Notes: generated by a model not told the origin, from the letters alone. A stretch of DNA of 64,000 nucleotides from Deltaproteobacteria bacterium (GCA_020056965.1 JAGVGT010000021.1:94717-158716); one strand, 5' to 3'; numbered from the stretch's first letter, positions 10,237 to 20,050 are shown. Made by a program: numbers and translations.

Positions 10237-11658
10237 TCAACAGCCGTTGCAGCCGCCCAGGGCCAGTTTGTGGAAGCCCTTGTCGGGAGCCACAGGATAG
10301 TCGCCGGTATAACAGGCCAGACAAAATTTATCAGGTTGTGAACCGGTCGCCTCAAGCAGACCTTCGATGCTCAGATAGCAAAGGGTGTCAAGGCCCAGAT
10401 GGTCACGAATTTCCTCGACGGACTTGCCATTGGCGATCAACTCCCCGCCCGAGGGAAAGTCGATGCCGTAATAGCAGGGGAATTTAGTGGGAGGGCAACT
10501 GACCATCATATGCACCTCCTTGACTCCGGCGTCCCGCAGGGAGCGCACCCGGCTCCGGCCGGTGGTGCCGCGGATTATCGAATCTTCAACGATGATCACC
10601 CGTTTACCCTTCAGGAAGGTCCGGATCGGATTGAGTTTAACCTTGACTGAAAAATCCCGCATGGACTGGGTCGGCTGGATGAAGGTCCGGCCCACGTAGT
10701 GATTGCGGATGACGCCCATCTCCAAGGGGATACCGGAGGCCTGCGAATAACCGATGGCGGCATAGTTCCCGGAATCCGGGAAGGGCATGACCAGGTCGGC
10801 ATCAACCTGGCATTCTCGGGCCAGGATTTCGCCCATCCGCTTGCGGCTCTGGTAGACATTGAGGCCAAAAATATCACTGTCCGGCCGGGCAAAATATACC
10901 TGCTCGAAGATACAGCAACTTTGCCGGCCCCGGTCAGCCATCATCAGTGATTTCAGGCCATCCGCGTTGATGATCAGGATTTCTCCCGGCTCAATGTCAC
11001 GGACATAGGTTGCCTCGATCAGGTCGAGGGCACAGGTCTCAGAGGCGACTACGTAACCACCGTTGTTTAGCTGGCCCAGGCAGAGGGGCCGAAAACCGTT
11101 GGGGTCGCGAACCGCCACCACCTTGTCCTCGGTTAGCAGCAGCATGGAGTATGCTCCCTTGATCTTGCTGACCGTCTCCAGAATGGCCTGCTCAAAACCG
11201 AGGTGGGCGTGACGAGCCAGCAGATGCACCACCGCCTCGCTGTCCATGGTCGATTGGAAGATCGAGCCACCCTTCTCCAGCTCTTCGCGAAGTGCCCTGA
11301 TATTGACCAGGTTGCCGTTATGGGCAACCGAAAGCGTCGAACCCAGATGGGTGGCGGTGAAGGGCTGGGCATTGACAATATTGGATTCGCCGGTAGTGGA
11401 ATAGCGGACATGCCCAATGCTCAGATGGCCTTCTAGAGAACCCAGCCTTTCCTCGGTAAAGACATCAGCCACTAACCCCATGCCTTTATGTTGATGGACC
11501 TTTTTGCCATCGCTGGATACAATCCCGGCGCTTTCCTGCCCACGATGCTGCAGGGCATACAAGCCGAAATAGGTCAACCTGGCGGCGTCTTGATGGCCGA
11601 ACACGCCGCAAATACCACATTCCTCCCGGGGACGACCCGAGTCAGAGCCCTTAATCAT
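10237..11658 (-). CDS. purF: amidophosphoribosyltransferase
   Basis: A 473-residue enzyme for the first step of de novo purine synthesis: PRPP plus glutamine to phosphoribosylamine. After a 13-residue propeptide the catalytic Cys14 follows in EECGICGVFG. The class II glutaminase domain contains YALQHRGQESAG. The phosphoribosyltransferase domain has the PRPP loop VIIVEDSIIRGTT. Cysteines in CCIFEQVYF, FPCYYG and FCLACYTGDYP match the Bacillus-type PurF that carries a 4Fe-4S cluster and is processed at its N-terminus. It lies 44 bases upstream of kdsD and may be cotranscribed. Confidence 0.96.
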   Translation of the reverse strand: MIKGSDSGRPREECGICGVFGHQDAARLTYFGLYALQHRGQESAGIVSSDGKKVHQHKGMGLVADVFTEERLGSLEGHLSIGHVRYSTTGESNIVNAQPFTATHLGSTLSVAHNGNLVNIRALREELEKGGSIFQSTMDSEAVVHLLARHAHLGFEQAILETVSKIKGAYSMLLLTEDKVVAVRDPNGFRPLCLGQLNNGGYVVASETCALDLIEATYVRDIEPGEILIINADGLKSLMMADRGRQSCCIFEQVYFARPDSDIFGLNVYQSRKRMGEILARECQVDADLVMPFPDSGNYAAIGYSQASGIPLEMGVIRNHYVGRTFIQPTQSMRDFSVKVKLNPIRTFLKGKRVIIVEDSIIRGTTGRSRVRSLRDAGVKEVHMMVSCPPTKFPCYYGIDFPSGGELIANGKSVEEIRDHLGLDTLCYLSIEGLLEATGSQPDKFCLACYTGDYPVAPDKGFHKLALGGCNGC

Positions 11659-12227
11659 CTGCCTACCTCTAGTGCAACACTGCCATGAGAATAACCCGGC
11701 GCCGATAAACAGGGAGAGCGCAAGAGCTCCCTACGCCAATCCAGTCCGGCAAACAGGCATCGCCTAATGAACGGGAAAAACGACAATACTACCCTTTTAT
11801 TAAGGCATGTGAAATAGATTTTTGCCCGGCCACATCACTTGCGGTTTAATGATACAGGTAATTCTGAAATGACGATTTACAATCTGTTCATATCTCTAGG
11901 CAGAAGGTTGCGGACATGAATACATTGAGTTAGACCGAAATGGGATGGCTGCCGGATCGTATGACTTTCACGATTGGATAATTCGCGCTCTGGAGTCAGC
12001 GGTAGTTGCAAAAGCGCCAATCGCTGTTCCATGTTCCGGGCCACTTTCCGGCCGAAAAGCTGTTCTCGGAACTCTGTCCTGAACTTGCTTCGGCATGGAC
12101 CTTTTTATTTGCTTCACACAAACTCATAACACTTCAGGTATAGTGCTTTCGCGCTTTGCCCGGCTCTTAACAGTTGCAAATCAGAGGCCCAAATGATATT
12201 AGACTTTTTTCGGAAAGGGATAATTCT
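11659..12227. other. intergenic spacer between purF and tRNA-Arg
   Basis: About 570 bases without a supported gene. It must contain the purF promoter (minus) and the tRNA promoter (plus). I see no riboswitch, repeat family or convincing small gene. Confidence 0.5.
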
Positions 12228-12304
<77 letters not shown>

Positions 12305-12586
12305 TGTTGGGAAAATCTTTGCGACCGCCTTTAGCGTATCTCCGTCACGATGAATGCTTCTTCGACCTTTCAGCCTAAGGATGGGGGTAATGGTCTGAGG
12401 CTGCAGTAAAGTGGCCACTTTCGGATTCCCACCAAGGGTACCTGGTCCACCTAGAAGGACGATAGAAGAGCGGCGATAAAAACCGTTCGTGATTTGCTGG
12501 AATTGTGCATTGCCGACAGGAAGTATATAGTAGGTGACTACCTGATCAGTCGAGCAGATTAACCTCAAGTCGAAGATGGTGGGGCC

Positions 12587-13141
12587 ATGCTAGAGAGGAA
12601 AAATTGCATCTTGTACAGCGGTGGGTTGCAGGGCGCCGAGAGCTATTTCGGTGAGATGGCGGAGAAATGGGGGGTCAAGGAGGTTAACTTTTCCTTCGAG
12701 GGCCGGGTCCCTGCCCGCAATCGCAATGTTGTGCAGCTCTCCGACGAGGATTTGAAGCGCGGCGACATCAGTATGGAGCTGGCCTCCAAGATGATGAAGC
12801 GCAGTTATTACGAGTCTGAGAAGATTCGCAAAGTACTGCAGGCCATCTTCCACATGGTTAATAACGGCCACCAGATCTTCGTAGTCGGCACCATCCAGGA
12901 CGACAATACCGTTAAGGGCGGCACCGGCTGGGCCGTTGAGTTGGCCAAGCTTTTCAACCGCCCCGTCTATGTCTACGGCCAGGTGCGCAAAGGTTGGTAC
13001 ACCTGGCGCAATGGGGCCTGGGTGCCGGAGGTGCCGCGCATCGATCATGAGACCTTTGTGGGTTCGGGCACCCGGCATCTGACCGAGGAAGGCCGTCGGG
13101 CCATCACTAAGCTTTTCGAGGATTCCTTCGGTAAACCCTGA
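12587..13141 (+). CDS. conserved hypothetical protein, Rossmann/SLOG-like
   Basis: A 184-residue soluble protein. The N-terminus (ILYSGGLQGAESYFG) and the mid part (GHQIFVVGTIQDDNTVKGGTGWAVELAKLFNRPVYVY) suggest a Rossmann-like nucleotide-binding fold akin to the SLOG/LOG group, but the PGGxGT motif is absent and I cannot name the function. The start is preceded by a G-rich stretch. A clear terminator lies 73 bases after the stop, making it a single-gene unit downstream of tRNA-Arg. Confidence 0.65.
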   Translation: MLERKNCILYSGGLQGAESYFGEMAEKWGVKEVNFSFEGRVPARNRNVVQLSDEDLKRGDISMELASKMMKRSYYESEKIRKVLQAIFHMVNNGHQIFVVGTIQDDNTVKGGTGWAVELAKLFNRPVYVYGQVRKGWYTWRNGAWVPEVPRIDHETFVGSGTRHLTEEGRRAITKLFEDSFGKP

Positions 13142-13213
13142 AATTATCTCGTGTGAGCAAGCCTTCCCGGTCGGCCCCACCTGCCTTTTTAAGTGCAAGC
13201 CCAGCGATTTTGG

Positions 13214-13250
13214 CCCCGTTCTCCTTAATGAGAACGGGGTCGGCTTTTTT
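13214..13250 (+). terminator. intrinsic terminator
   Basis: A 10-bp perfect stem (13214-13223 with 13230-13239) and six-base loop, followed by a T-rich tract ending near 13250. It closes the 12587-13141 gene. Confidence 0.9.
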
Positions 13251-13273
13251 ATGGTCAGGCGGATGATTTTCCC

Positions 13274-13302
13274 TTGACAGCCTCAAGGCTTGCGGTTAAT
13301 AG
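13274..13302 (+). promoter_or_regulatory. sigma70-type promoter of fusA with overlapping dyad
   Basis: A consensus -35 TTGACA (13274-13279), 17-base spacer and TAATAG (13297-13302). An inverted repeat AGCCT-CA-AGGCT begins at the last A of the -35 (13279-13290), a natural operator position. The same arrangement occurs before the glutamate synthase gene at 62508. Confidence 0.65.
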
Positions 13303-13370
13303 TACCCGACTTCGCGATTTGCCGCTTAACTGCCTGTCTGAGCGGTGGTTTTATGGCGACGGTTCTCCCG

Positions 13371-13396
13371 ACAGCCCCTTTTTTGGGGCTGTTTTA
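13371..13396 (+). terminator. terminator-like hairpin in the fusA leader
   Basis: An 8-bp perfect stem ACAGCCCC/GGGGCTGT (13371-13378 and 13385-13392) with a T loop and trailing TTTATTT. It lies about 65 bases after the predicted start of the fusA promoter transcript and 64 bases before the fusA ATG, so it could attenuate fusA or end a short RNA. Confidence 0.75.
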
Positions 13397-13459
13397 TTTG
13401 GCACGCGGCTGAAGCGGCTCACTGCCGCCTTGAATTCAGTAAACCTTGAGGTTGTAACA

Positions 13460-15535
13460 ATGAGTACAAGTCTGGATAAGGTTCGGAACATCGGGATCAG
13501 CGCCCATATCGACTCGGGCAAGACCACCCTTACGGAGAGAATTCTCTATTACACCCAGAGGATCCATGCCATCCACGAGGTGCGCGGCAAGGACGGGGTC
13601 GGGGCCAAGATGGACTCGATGGAACTGGAGCGGGAGCGTGGGATCACCATCTGCTCCGCCGCCACCTACTGCAGCTGGAAGGACTACGCGATCAACATTA
13701 TCGACACCCCCGGCCACGTTGACTTTACCATTGAGGTCGAGCGGGCCCTGCGCGTTCTCGACGGCGCCGTGCTGATCCTCTGCTCGGTGGGCGGCGTCCA
13801 GTCCCAGTCGATTACCGTCAACCGCCAAATGACCCGCTATAATGTCCCGCGCATCGCCTTCATCAACAAATGCGACCGGACCGGCGCCAATCCCGGCCGG
13901 GTCACCGCCCAGTTGCGCGAGAAGCTCCAACTCAATGCCATTGCCATCCAGCTGCCCATCGGTCTGGAGGCCGATATGGAGGGCATCATCGATCTGGTCA
14001 CCATGAAGGCCGTCTATTTCGACGGTGATAACGGTGACGTGATCCGCGAGGAGGAGATTCCGGCCGCTCTTAAGGAAGAGGCTGATATCGCCCGCGAGGA
14101 GATGCTGGACGCGGTCTCCATGTTCTCCGACGAGTTGATGGAGGCGGTCCTTGAAGGTACCCCCACCGTCGAGATGATCCGCGACGCCATCCGTATCGGC
14201 ACCCTGAAGCTGGAATTGACCCCGGTCATGGTTGGTTCCGCCTATAAGAATAAAGGTGTGCAGCTGCTGCTCAACGCGGTGGGCGACTATCTGCCTTGTC
14301 CCACCGATGTCAAGAATATCGCCCTAGACCTCGACAATAAAGAGGCCGAGGTGCAGGTTTCCAACCAGCCCGGTGACCCGCTGGTCGCCCTGGCCTTCAA
14401 GTTGGAGGATGGGCGTTACGGCCAGTTGACCTATGTACGGACCTACCAGGGCACGATTAAGAAGGGCGAGACCATCGTCAACACCCGGACCGGCAAGAAG
14501 GTCAAGGTGGGGCGGCTGGTCCGCATGCATTCCGACGAAATGGAGGAGATCGATGAATCCGGTTCCGGCGATATCGTTGCCCTCTTCGGCATCGACTGTG
14601 CCTCCGGCGACACCTTCACCGACGGTAAGATCAACTACTCGATGAGTTCCATGCACATTCCCGCTCCGGTTATCTCCCTGGCGGTGACGCCGGTGGACAA
14701 CAAGGCCCAAGGCAACATGTCCAAGGCCTTGAACCGCTTCACCAAGGAGGATCCGACCTTCAAGACCTTCATGGATGAGGAGACCGGCGAGACCATCATC
14801 TCCGGCATGGGCGAGTTGCATCTCGACGTTTACATTGAGCGGATGAAACGGGAATACGGCGCTGAGCTTAAAGTCGGCGCCCCCCAGGTCGCATACCGGG
14901 AAACCATTACCCAGCGGGCCGAGTTTAACTACACCCACAAGAAGCAGACCGGCGGTTCCGGTCAGTACGGGCGGGTGGCCGGCTTCCTGGAGCCCTTTGA
15001 GGGCGAGTATGAGTTTGTTGACGCCATTGTCGGCGGTACCATCCCCCGGGAGTTCATCTCCGCCTGTGATAAGGGTTTCCAGAAGAGCATGCCCAAGGGC
15101 GCTCTGACCGAGGCGCCGATCACCGGCGTCCGGGTGACCATCAACGACGGCGCCTCCCATGCGGTTGACTCCTCCGATGTGGCCTTCCAGCTGGCCGCCA
15201 TCGGCGCCTTCCGGGAAGGTTATCTGAAGGCCAGTCCGGTCCTGATGGAGCCGATCATGAAGGTATCGGCCGAAGGCCCCACCGAGTTCCAGGGGGCGAT
15301 CATGGGCAGCCTGAACCAGCGCCGCGGCATGATTATCGGTACCTCAGAGGAGGGTAACTACACGGTGGTTGACGCCGAAGTACCTCTCTCCGAGATGTTC
15401 GGTTATTCGACCATCCTGCGCTCGCTTACCCAAGGCAAGGCCGAGTTCACCATGGAGTTCTCGGTCTATCGCCAGGTCCCCAAGGCTGTGGCCGAGACGG
15501 TTATCCAGGAACGGTTGAAGCTCAAGAAGAAATAA
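13460..15535 (+). CDS. fusA: elongation factor G, mitochondrial/spdEFG1-like type
   Basis: A 691-residue translational GTPase that drives translocation. The start is the ATG at 13460: GAGG precedes it and the protein then begins [18 protein letters not shown]; the frame is open upstream for 62 more codons but without family similarity. G motifs: [19 protein letters not shown] and NKCD. The domain order is that of EF-G. The phrases [22 protein letters not shown] and [11 protein letters not shown] are typical of the mitochondrial EF-G1 / spdEFG1 lineage known in spirochaetes, planctomycetes and deltaproteobacteria, rather than of the str-operon EF-G. No rpsL, rpsG or tuf gene is nearby. A second EF-G elsewhere in the genome is likely. 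Confidence 0.93.
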   Translation: MSTSLDKVRNIGISAHIDSGKTTLTERILYYTQRIHAIHEVRGKDGVGAKMDSMELERERGITICSAATYCSWKDYAINIIDTPGHVDFTIEVERALRVLDGAVLILCSVGGVQSQSITVNRQMTRYNVPRIAFINKCDRTGANPGRVTAQLREKLQLNAIAIQLPIGLEADMEGIIDLVTMKAVYFDGDNGDVIREEEIPAALKEEADIAREEMLDAVSMFSDELMEAVLEGTPTVEMIRDAIRIGTLKLELTPVMVGSAYKNKGVQLLLNAVGDYLPCPTDVKNIALDLDNKEAEVQVSNQPGDPLVALAFKLEDGRYGQLTYVRTYQGTIKKGETIVNTRTGKKVKVGRLVRMHSDEMEEIDESGSGDIVALFGIDCASGDTFTDGKINYSMSSMHIPAPVISLAVTPVDNKAQGNMSKALNRFTKEDPTFKTFMDEETGETIISGMGELHLDVYIERMKREYGAELKVGAPQVAYRETITQRAEFNYTHKKQTGGSGQYGRVAGFLEPFEGEYEFVDAIVGGTIPREFISACDKGFQKSMPKGALTEAPITGVRVTINDGASHAVDSSDVAFQLAAIGAFREGYLKASPVLMEPIMKVSAEGPTEFQGAIMGSLNQRRGMIIGTSEEGNYTVVDAEVPLSEMFGYSTILRSLTQGKAEFTMEFSVYRQVPKAVAETVIQERLKLKKK

Positions 15536-15658
15536 AGATAAACTATCCGGTTGCGGGGTTCGCCGGGGATTCGGTAAATTCATCCCAGGAACGGCCCGGA
15601 GGCCGGGGTGACTTGGTCGCCGGCCGCGCAACTGTTTGCCACCACAGGAGATATTGAA

Positions 15659-16369
15659 ATGCAGAAAGACGATCTGATCGCGAAAAATCCGTTGCGCATT
15701 TTCGCCCAGGATGGGGCCGGCAAGGAGATCACTCAGCGGATGGGCCTGGTCATGGCCCGGGCCGGCTTGGGCAAAACCGCCATCCTGGTGCAGATCGCCC
15801 TGGACAACATCCTGCGTGGCCGGCAGGTGCTACATGTTAGCGTCGGCGCCAGCCTGGAGAAGACCAAAGTCTGGTATGACGATATCCTCCAGGATATTGC
15901 CGAGGGCGCCAAACTTGAACGCCCCCAGGAGATTCGCGATGCGGTCATGCGCAATCGTCTGATTATGACCTTCAAGGAGGCGGAGTTTACCCGCCCCAAG
16001 CTGGAGGAGCGCCTTAACGATTTGGTTTATCAGAACGTTCTGCGGCCCGCCTGCGTGGTGGTCGATGGTTTTGACTTTGCCGGGGCCGGACGTGAGGCGG
16101 TGGCTGATATCCGGGAACTGATGACCGTGATGGATCTGCAGTTCTGGTTTTCAGCGGTGATCCACCGGGAAGACAACCGGGTGAGCGCAGCCGGTGTGCC
16201 GGCCCCCTGCCACGAGGTTGACGATCTTTTCGACACTGTGATGCTGGTTAACCCCGTGACCGATAGCCCCAGTCTTTCTTTGGACGTGATCAAGGATGCC
16301 ACCGGTTGCGTCAAGCCCGGCAAGGCCCTGACCCTGGACCCCTCCACCTATCTGGTCAAGAAGGCCTGA
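15659..16369 (+). CDS. P-loop ATPase, RecA-like, unknown role
   Basis: A 236-residue cytoplasmic protein. The Walker A-like motif ARAGLGKTA lies near residue 35 and a Walker B-like strand ACVVVDGFDF near 137; the remainder resembles a compact RecA/KaiC-type ATPase core without extra domains. The start at 15659 is chosen because CAGGAGATA precedes it; 17 further in-frame codons upstream lack support. It lies 123 bases after fusA and ends at a clean terminator. Function is not recognisable. Confidence 0.75.
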   Translation: MQKDDLIAKNPLRIFAQDGAGKEITQRMGLVMARAGLGKTAILVQIALDNILRGRQVLHVSVGASLEKTKVWYDDILQDIAEGAKLERPQEIRDAVMRNRLIMTFKEAEFTRPKLEERLNDLVYQNVLRPACVVVDGFDFAGAGREAVADIRELMTVMDLQFWFSAVIHREDNRVSAAGVPAPCHEVDDLFDTVMLVNPVTDSPSLSLDVIKDATGCVKPGKALTLDPSTYLVKKA

Positions 16370-16416
16370 AGCAGGAGGATGCAACCGGGCTGGCCTGGTG
16401 CTTAAGAAAATTACTC

Positions 16417-16452
16417 AATGGCGGAAAGGCTCAGGTCTTTCCGCCATTTTAT
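16417..16452 (+). terminator. intrinsic terminator
   Basis: A 12-bp perfect stem (16417-16428 with 16437-16448) and eight-base loop followed by TTTATTT. It ends the P-loop ATPase unit, 14 bases before the hisA start. Confidence 0.9.
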
Positions 16453-16465
16453 TTGGGGGTAGCGT

Positions 16466-17230
16466 GTGAAGTTCAGGCCATGCATCGACCTGCATGAGGG
16501 CAGGGTGAAACAGATTGTCGGCTCCACCCTGAGTGAAGGCGAGGGGGGGGCTCTGCGGACCAATTTCACCTCTGACCTGCCGCCCGCCTATTATGCCGAG
16601 ATGTATCGGCACGATGGTTTGACCGGCGGCCATGTGATCATGCTCGGAGCGGGCAACGAGGCGGCGGCGACCGAGTCCTTGGCGGCCTGGCCCGGCGGCC
16701 TGCAGCTGGGGGGCGGGATTACTGCCGCCAACGCCGGGGCCTGGCTGGATCGGGGCGCGGCGGCGGTGATTGTCACCTCCTATGTCTTCCGGGACGGGCA
16801 GATTTTCGAAGAGCGTCTGCGTGAGCTGGTGGAGGCAGTGGGGCGTGAACGACTGGTCATCGACTTGAGTTGCCGTAAGCGGGATGGCCGCTATTACGTG
16901 GTGACCGACCGTTGGCAGAAGTTCACCGGGGTTGAGATCACTCCTCCGTCGTTGGCCTATTTCGCCGAATTTTGCGGCGAGTTTCTGATCCATGCCGCCG
17001 ATGTCGAGGGTAAGTGCGCCGGAGTGGCCGCCGACCTGGTGGCCGATCTGGCCGAATGGACGCCGATTCCCACCACCTACGCGGGCGGGGTGAGAGATCT
17101 CGATGATCTCCGCCTGGTCCGCGACTTGGGGCGTAACCGCTTGGACGTTACGGTGGGCAGCGCCCTGGATATCTTCGGCGGCACCACCATTACCTATCGC
17201 GAGGCGGTCAGCTTTTGCGCCGGCGAGTAG
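16466..17230 (+). CDS. hisA: eukaryotic-type HisA (ProFAR isomerase)
   Basis: A 254-residue TIM-barrel isomerase of histidine synthesis, converting ProFAR to PRFAR. It starts with GTG at 16466 behind GGGGGT. The sequence follows the yeast His6 type rather than the usual bacterial HisA: CIDLHEGRVKQIVGSTL, LQLGGGI, VIDLSCRK, FLIHAADVEGKC, and DVTVGSALDIFGG. The first Asp of CIDLH and the Asp of HAADVEG are the expected catalytic acids. No other his gene is adjacent, so it is uncoupled from a his operon. Assignment to the eukaryotic-type family is confident from these motifs. Confidence 0.9.
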   Translation: MKFRPCIDLHEGRVKQIVGSTLSEGEGGALRTNFTSDLPPAYYAEMYRHDGLTGGHVIMLGAGNEAAATESLAAWPGGLQLGGGITAANAGAWLDRGAAAVIVTSYVFRDGQIFEERLRELVEAVGRERLVIDLSCRKRDGRYYVVTDRWQKFTGVEITPPSLAYFAEFCGEFLIHAADVEGKCAGVAADLVADLAEWTPIPTTYAGGVRDLDDLRLVRDLGRNRLDVTVGSALDIFGGTTITYREAVSFCAGE

Positions 17231-17273
17231 GGTACCCTCAGTTCATTTAAGATGACCAGGAGTTGTTCCGGCC

Positions 17274-17459
17274 ATGGACGAGTCAGAAAATCTCCTGTCT
17301 GCCGAAGCTGAGTTGCTGCCGCTTAACCTGCAGGTCACGCCCGCCCTGTTTCGCGCCTATCAGCGCTGCACCTGGATTATTATCAACGAAACCGGCCGGA
17401 GCCAGCACTCGATCATGGAAGAGATGGTCCGCGATTTTCTGATCAAATACGGTTGCTGA
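17274..17459 (+). CDS. small hypothetical protein
   Basis: A 61-residue protein between hisA and recD2, on the same strand, with AGGAG about 11 bases before the ATG. It is acidic at the N-terminus and predicted mostly helical later. The C-terminal part (SQHSIMEEMVRDFLIKYGC) faintly resembles the second helix of ribbon-helix-helix proteins, but that is not enough to assign DNA binding. Confidence 0.5.
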   Translation: MDESENLLSAEAELLPLNLQVTPALFRAYQRCTWIIINETGRSQHSIMEEMVRDFLIKYGC

Positions 17460-17519
17460 GCCCTTCGCCCCACCATCTTTTTAGTGCGTTTTCCTGGCGG
17501 AACTTTCTATAATCCGCCG

Positions 17520-19727
17520 ATGAGCCAGGTTCCCACCACCTCAGCCAGCCCCGTTTCGGATCCTTCTAGTCAGGATCAACTGGCCGGCGTACTGGAAAAA
17601 ATTACCTTCCAAAGCTCCGAGAACGGTTTTACCGTGGCCCGCTTGCATCCGGTCGGTGCCTCGCCCGAGACGGTCACGGTGGTCGGCGCCCTTGGTGGGG
17701 TCGGGGTCGGCGCCTCTCTTTCCCTGCTTGGCCAATGGCGGCAGGACTCTCGGCATGGCCGGCAATTTGTGGTCTCTTCATATCGGGTAGTTCAGCCCGA
17801 CACCCTGCTCGGCATCGAAAAATACCTGGGCTCCGGAATGATCAAGGGCATCGGACCCAGCTACGCAGCCAGGATTGTCGCCCATTTCGGCCTGGAAACC
17901 CTGGCGGTTCTGGAGCGGGAACCGGAGCGACTGCGCGAGGTGGCCGGGCTGGGCACCAAGCGGGTCGAGGCCATCGGCCAGGCCTGGCGGGAACATCGGG
18001 ATCTGCATGAGGTCATGGTCTTCCTGCAGGGCCATGATGTTTCGGCGGCCCTGGCGGTCAAGATCTACCGCGTCTACGGTCGCGACACTCTGGCGGTGGT
18101 GCGGACCAACCCCTACCAGTTGGCCGAGGAGATCTGGGGCATCGGCTTTCGCAGTGCTGACCGGATCGCCATTTCCCTGGGGATGTCGCCCCTGGACCAC
18201 CGCCGGGCTCGGGCCGGGTTGCTCTTTGTGTTGAATGAGGCGGCCGGCGAAGGGCACTGCTACCTTGGGCAGGCCGATCTGATCAACCAGTGCACTGCGT
18301 TGTTGGGTACCCCGTTGGATCAGGTCGAGGCGGAATTGCCACGGCTGGTGGTCGATCAGCGACTGGTGATCTCCTCGGACCAGGTCTACCTGGCCCAGCT
18401 CTACCAGGCCGAAACCGGAGCAGCCGCCGGTCTCCTGCGCTTGCATGCCGGAACCCCGCCCTGGGGTAAATTCTCGGTGGCCCAGGAGTTGCCTGCTCTC
18501 CAGGAACAGTTGGGCGTAAGGCTGGCCGACGAACAAATTGCGGCGCTACAGACCGTGCTGGGCGGGAGGATGGCGGTCATTACCGGCGGGCCCGGAACCG
18601 GCAAAAGCACCATCCTCAAGGCCCTGATTCTGTTGCTTGAACAGCAGGGCAGCACCATCAGTCTGGCTGCGCCCACCGGGCGGGCCGCCAGACGTTTGGC
18701 CGAGGCGACCGGGCGCGAAGCGAAAACCATCCACCGCCTGCTGGAGTATGACCCGGTTGGGCGGGGGTTTCGCCGCAACGCCGAAAACTGCCTGGATGGC
18801 GACCTGGTGGTTATCGACGAGGCCTCCATGCTGGACATCTATCTGGCCAACGCGCTGGTCCGGGCTTTGCCGCCCAGGGGCGGTCTGTTGCTGGTGGGTG
18901 ACGCCGACCAGTTGCCGTCGGTGGGGCCGGGCAATGTTTTAAGAGATTTGGTTGGGGCGGAAATCTTTCCGGTCGCTCGCTTATCCCGGATCTTTCGGCA
19001 GGGTGAGGGTAGTCTGATCAGCCTGAACGCCGGCCGGGTCAACCGGGGCGAGTCATTCGAGTTGTCACCTGATTACCGGGGCGAGAAGGACTTCTATTAT
19101 ATCCCCAGGGAAACGGACCGGGAGATCGAGGCGGAGGTCTTGAGTCTCTGCGGCGGCCGCCTCGGCAAGCGGTATGGCTTTGACGCCCGGCGCGACATCC
19201 AGGTGCTGACCCCCATGCGCAAGGGGCTGATCGGTCTGGAAAACCTCAATCTGCGGCTTCAGGAACTGCTTTGCTCTAGCGACGCCGGGGCGCGCGAGCG
19301 AGGGGTTGGCGGTTTCCGACTTGGCGACAAGGTCATGCAACTGCGCAACAACTATGAAAAGGAGGTCTTCAACGGCGATATCGGCTTCGTGACTAGGGCT
19401 GACGCAGAGGCGGAAAGCCTCGGCGTCGATTTTGAAGGGCGTCAGGTGGTTTATGAGGTTGCCGACCGCAACGAATTGCAACTGGCCTACGCGGTTACCG
19501 TTCACAAATCGCAAGGCTCCGAGTTCCCCTGTGTGATTATTCCGCTCCACACCACCCACTACGCCCTTCTGCAGCGCAACCTGCTCTACACCGCCCTGAC
19601 CCGGGGGCGAAAACTGGTGGTGGTGGTCGGCAGCCGCCGGGCGGTGGCGCTGGCCATCGCCAATAATCGGATCCAGGGGAGGCATTCCGGCTTGCGGCAG
19701 CGGCTTTTGGAGGGTTGCGGGAGTTGA
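17520..19727 (+). CDS. recD2: RecD2-type 5'-3' DNA helicase
   Basis: A 735-residue superfamily 1B helicase of the RecD2 (RecD-like, RecBC-independent) group. An N-terminal OB-like region (~20-100) and helix-hairpin-helix repeats (GSGMIKGIGPSYAARI, VAGLGTKRVEAIGQAW) come first. The motor has Walker A ITGGPGTGKSTI, Walker B VVIDEASML, LLLVGDADQLPSVGPG, and the C-terminal motifs VTVHKSQGSEFP and LLYTALTRGRK. The ATG at 17520 is preferred over an in-frame GTG at 17484; neither has a good ribosome site. RecD2 proteins act in mismatch or replication-linked repair. Confidence 0.93.
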   Translation: MSQVPTTSASPVSDPSSQDQLAGVLEKITFQSSENGFTVARLHPVGASPETVTVVGALGGVGVGASLSLLGQWRQDSRHGRQFVVSSYRVVQPDTLLGIEKYLGSGMIKGIGPSYAARIVAHFGLETLAVLEREPERLREVAGLGTKRVEAIGQAWREHRDLHEVMVFLQGHDVSAALAVKIYRVYGRDTLAVVRTNPYQLAEEIWGIGFRSADRIAISLGMSPLDHRRARAGLLFVLNEAAGEGHCYLGQADLINQCTALLGTPLDQVEAELPRLVVDQRLVISSDQVYLAQLYQAETGAAAGLLRLHAGTPPWGKFSVAQELPALQEQLGVRLADEQIAALQTVLGGRMAVITGGPGTGKSTILKALILLLEQQGSTISLAAPTGRAARRLAEATGREAKTIHRLLEYDPVGRGFRRNAENCLDGDLVVIDEASMLDIYLANALVRALPPRGGLLLVGDADQLPSVGPGNVLRDLVGAEIFPVARLSRIFRQGEGSLISLNAGRVNRGESFELSPDYRGEKDFYYIPRETDREIEAEVLSLCGGRLGKRYGFDARRDIQVLTPMRKGLIGLENLNLRLQELLCSSDAGARERGVGGFRLGDKVMQLRNNYEKEVFNGDIGFVTRADAEAESLGVDFEGRQVVYEVADRNELQLAYAVTVHKSQGSEFPCVIIPLHTTHYALLQRNLLYTALTRGRKLVVVVGSRRAVALAIANNRIQGRHSGLRQRLLEGCGS

Positions 19728-20050
19728 GGAACCAACCGGCCGTCCCGCTATGTCTAATGGGGCGGCGATTATGATCGGCTGCCCGGCCGAATCGATTGTT
19801 CGCCTTCGGCATGAAGTCCGGTTCTCATACCACCCTGTGGTGGGTCATGACTCCCTGTTTTTACGGGCTAACTGCTCGAGCCACCCTTGCCGTTCAAGGC
19901 AGGAATCATCCCCCAGGCCCCAGCGGCGGTCGGTTTTTTGTTCTTGAAAAAAGAATTCAAACATGCTAGGTCTTCTGGGCATCCACTGAACCGCCATTCA
20001 TCTTTGGGATCGGTTCGCAACAGTACCCCCTCTAGTTTCGAGTTTGCTAT
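19728..20050. other. intergenic spacer before the dsr region
   Basis: 323 bases with no credible gene. A short CCACC/GGTGG hairpin lies near 19831-19843. The promoter of the RsbRD_N-dsrMKJOP unit is expected here, but I see no clear -35/-10 pair. Confidence 0.4.

Noticed and set aside
14324-15160. 278-codon open frame antisense to fusA
   Set aside because: Antisense shadow of a clear EF-G gene.
19750-19947. 65-codon open frame after recD2
   Set aside because: No ribosome site, no family likeness, Arg/Ser-rich end; region treated as intergenic.
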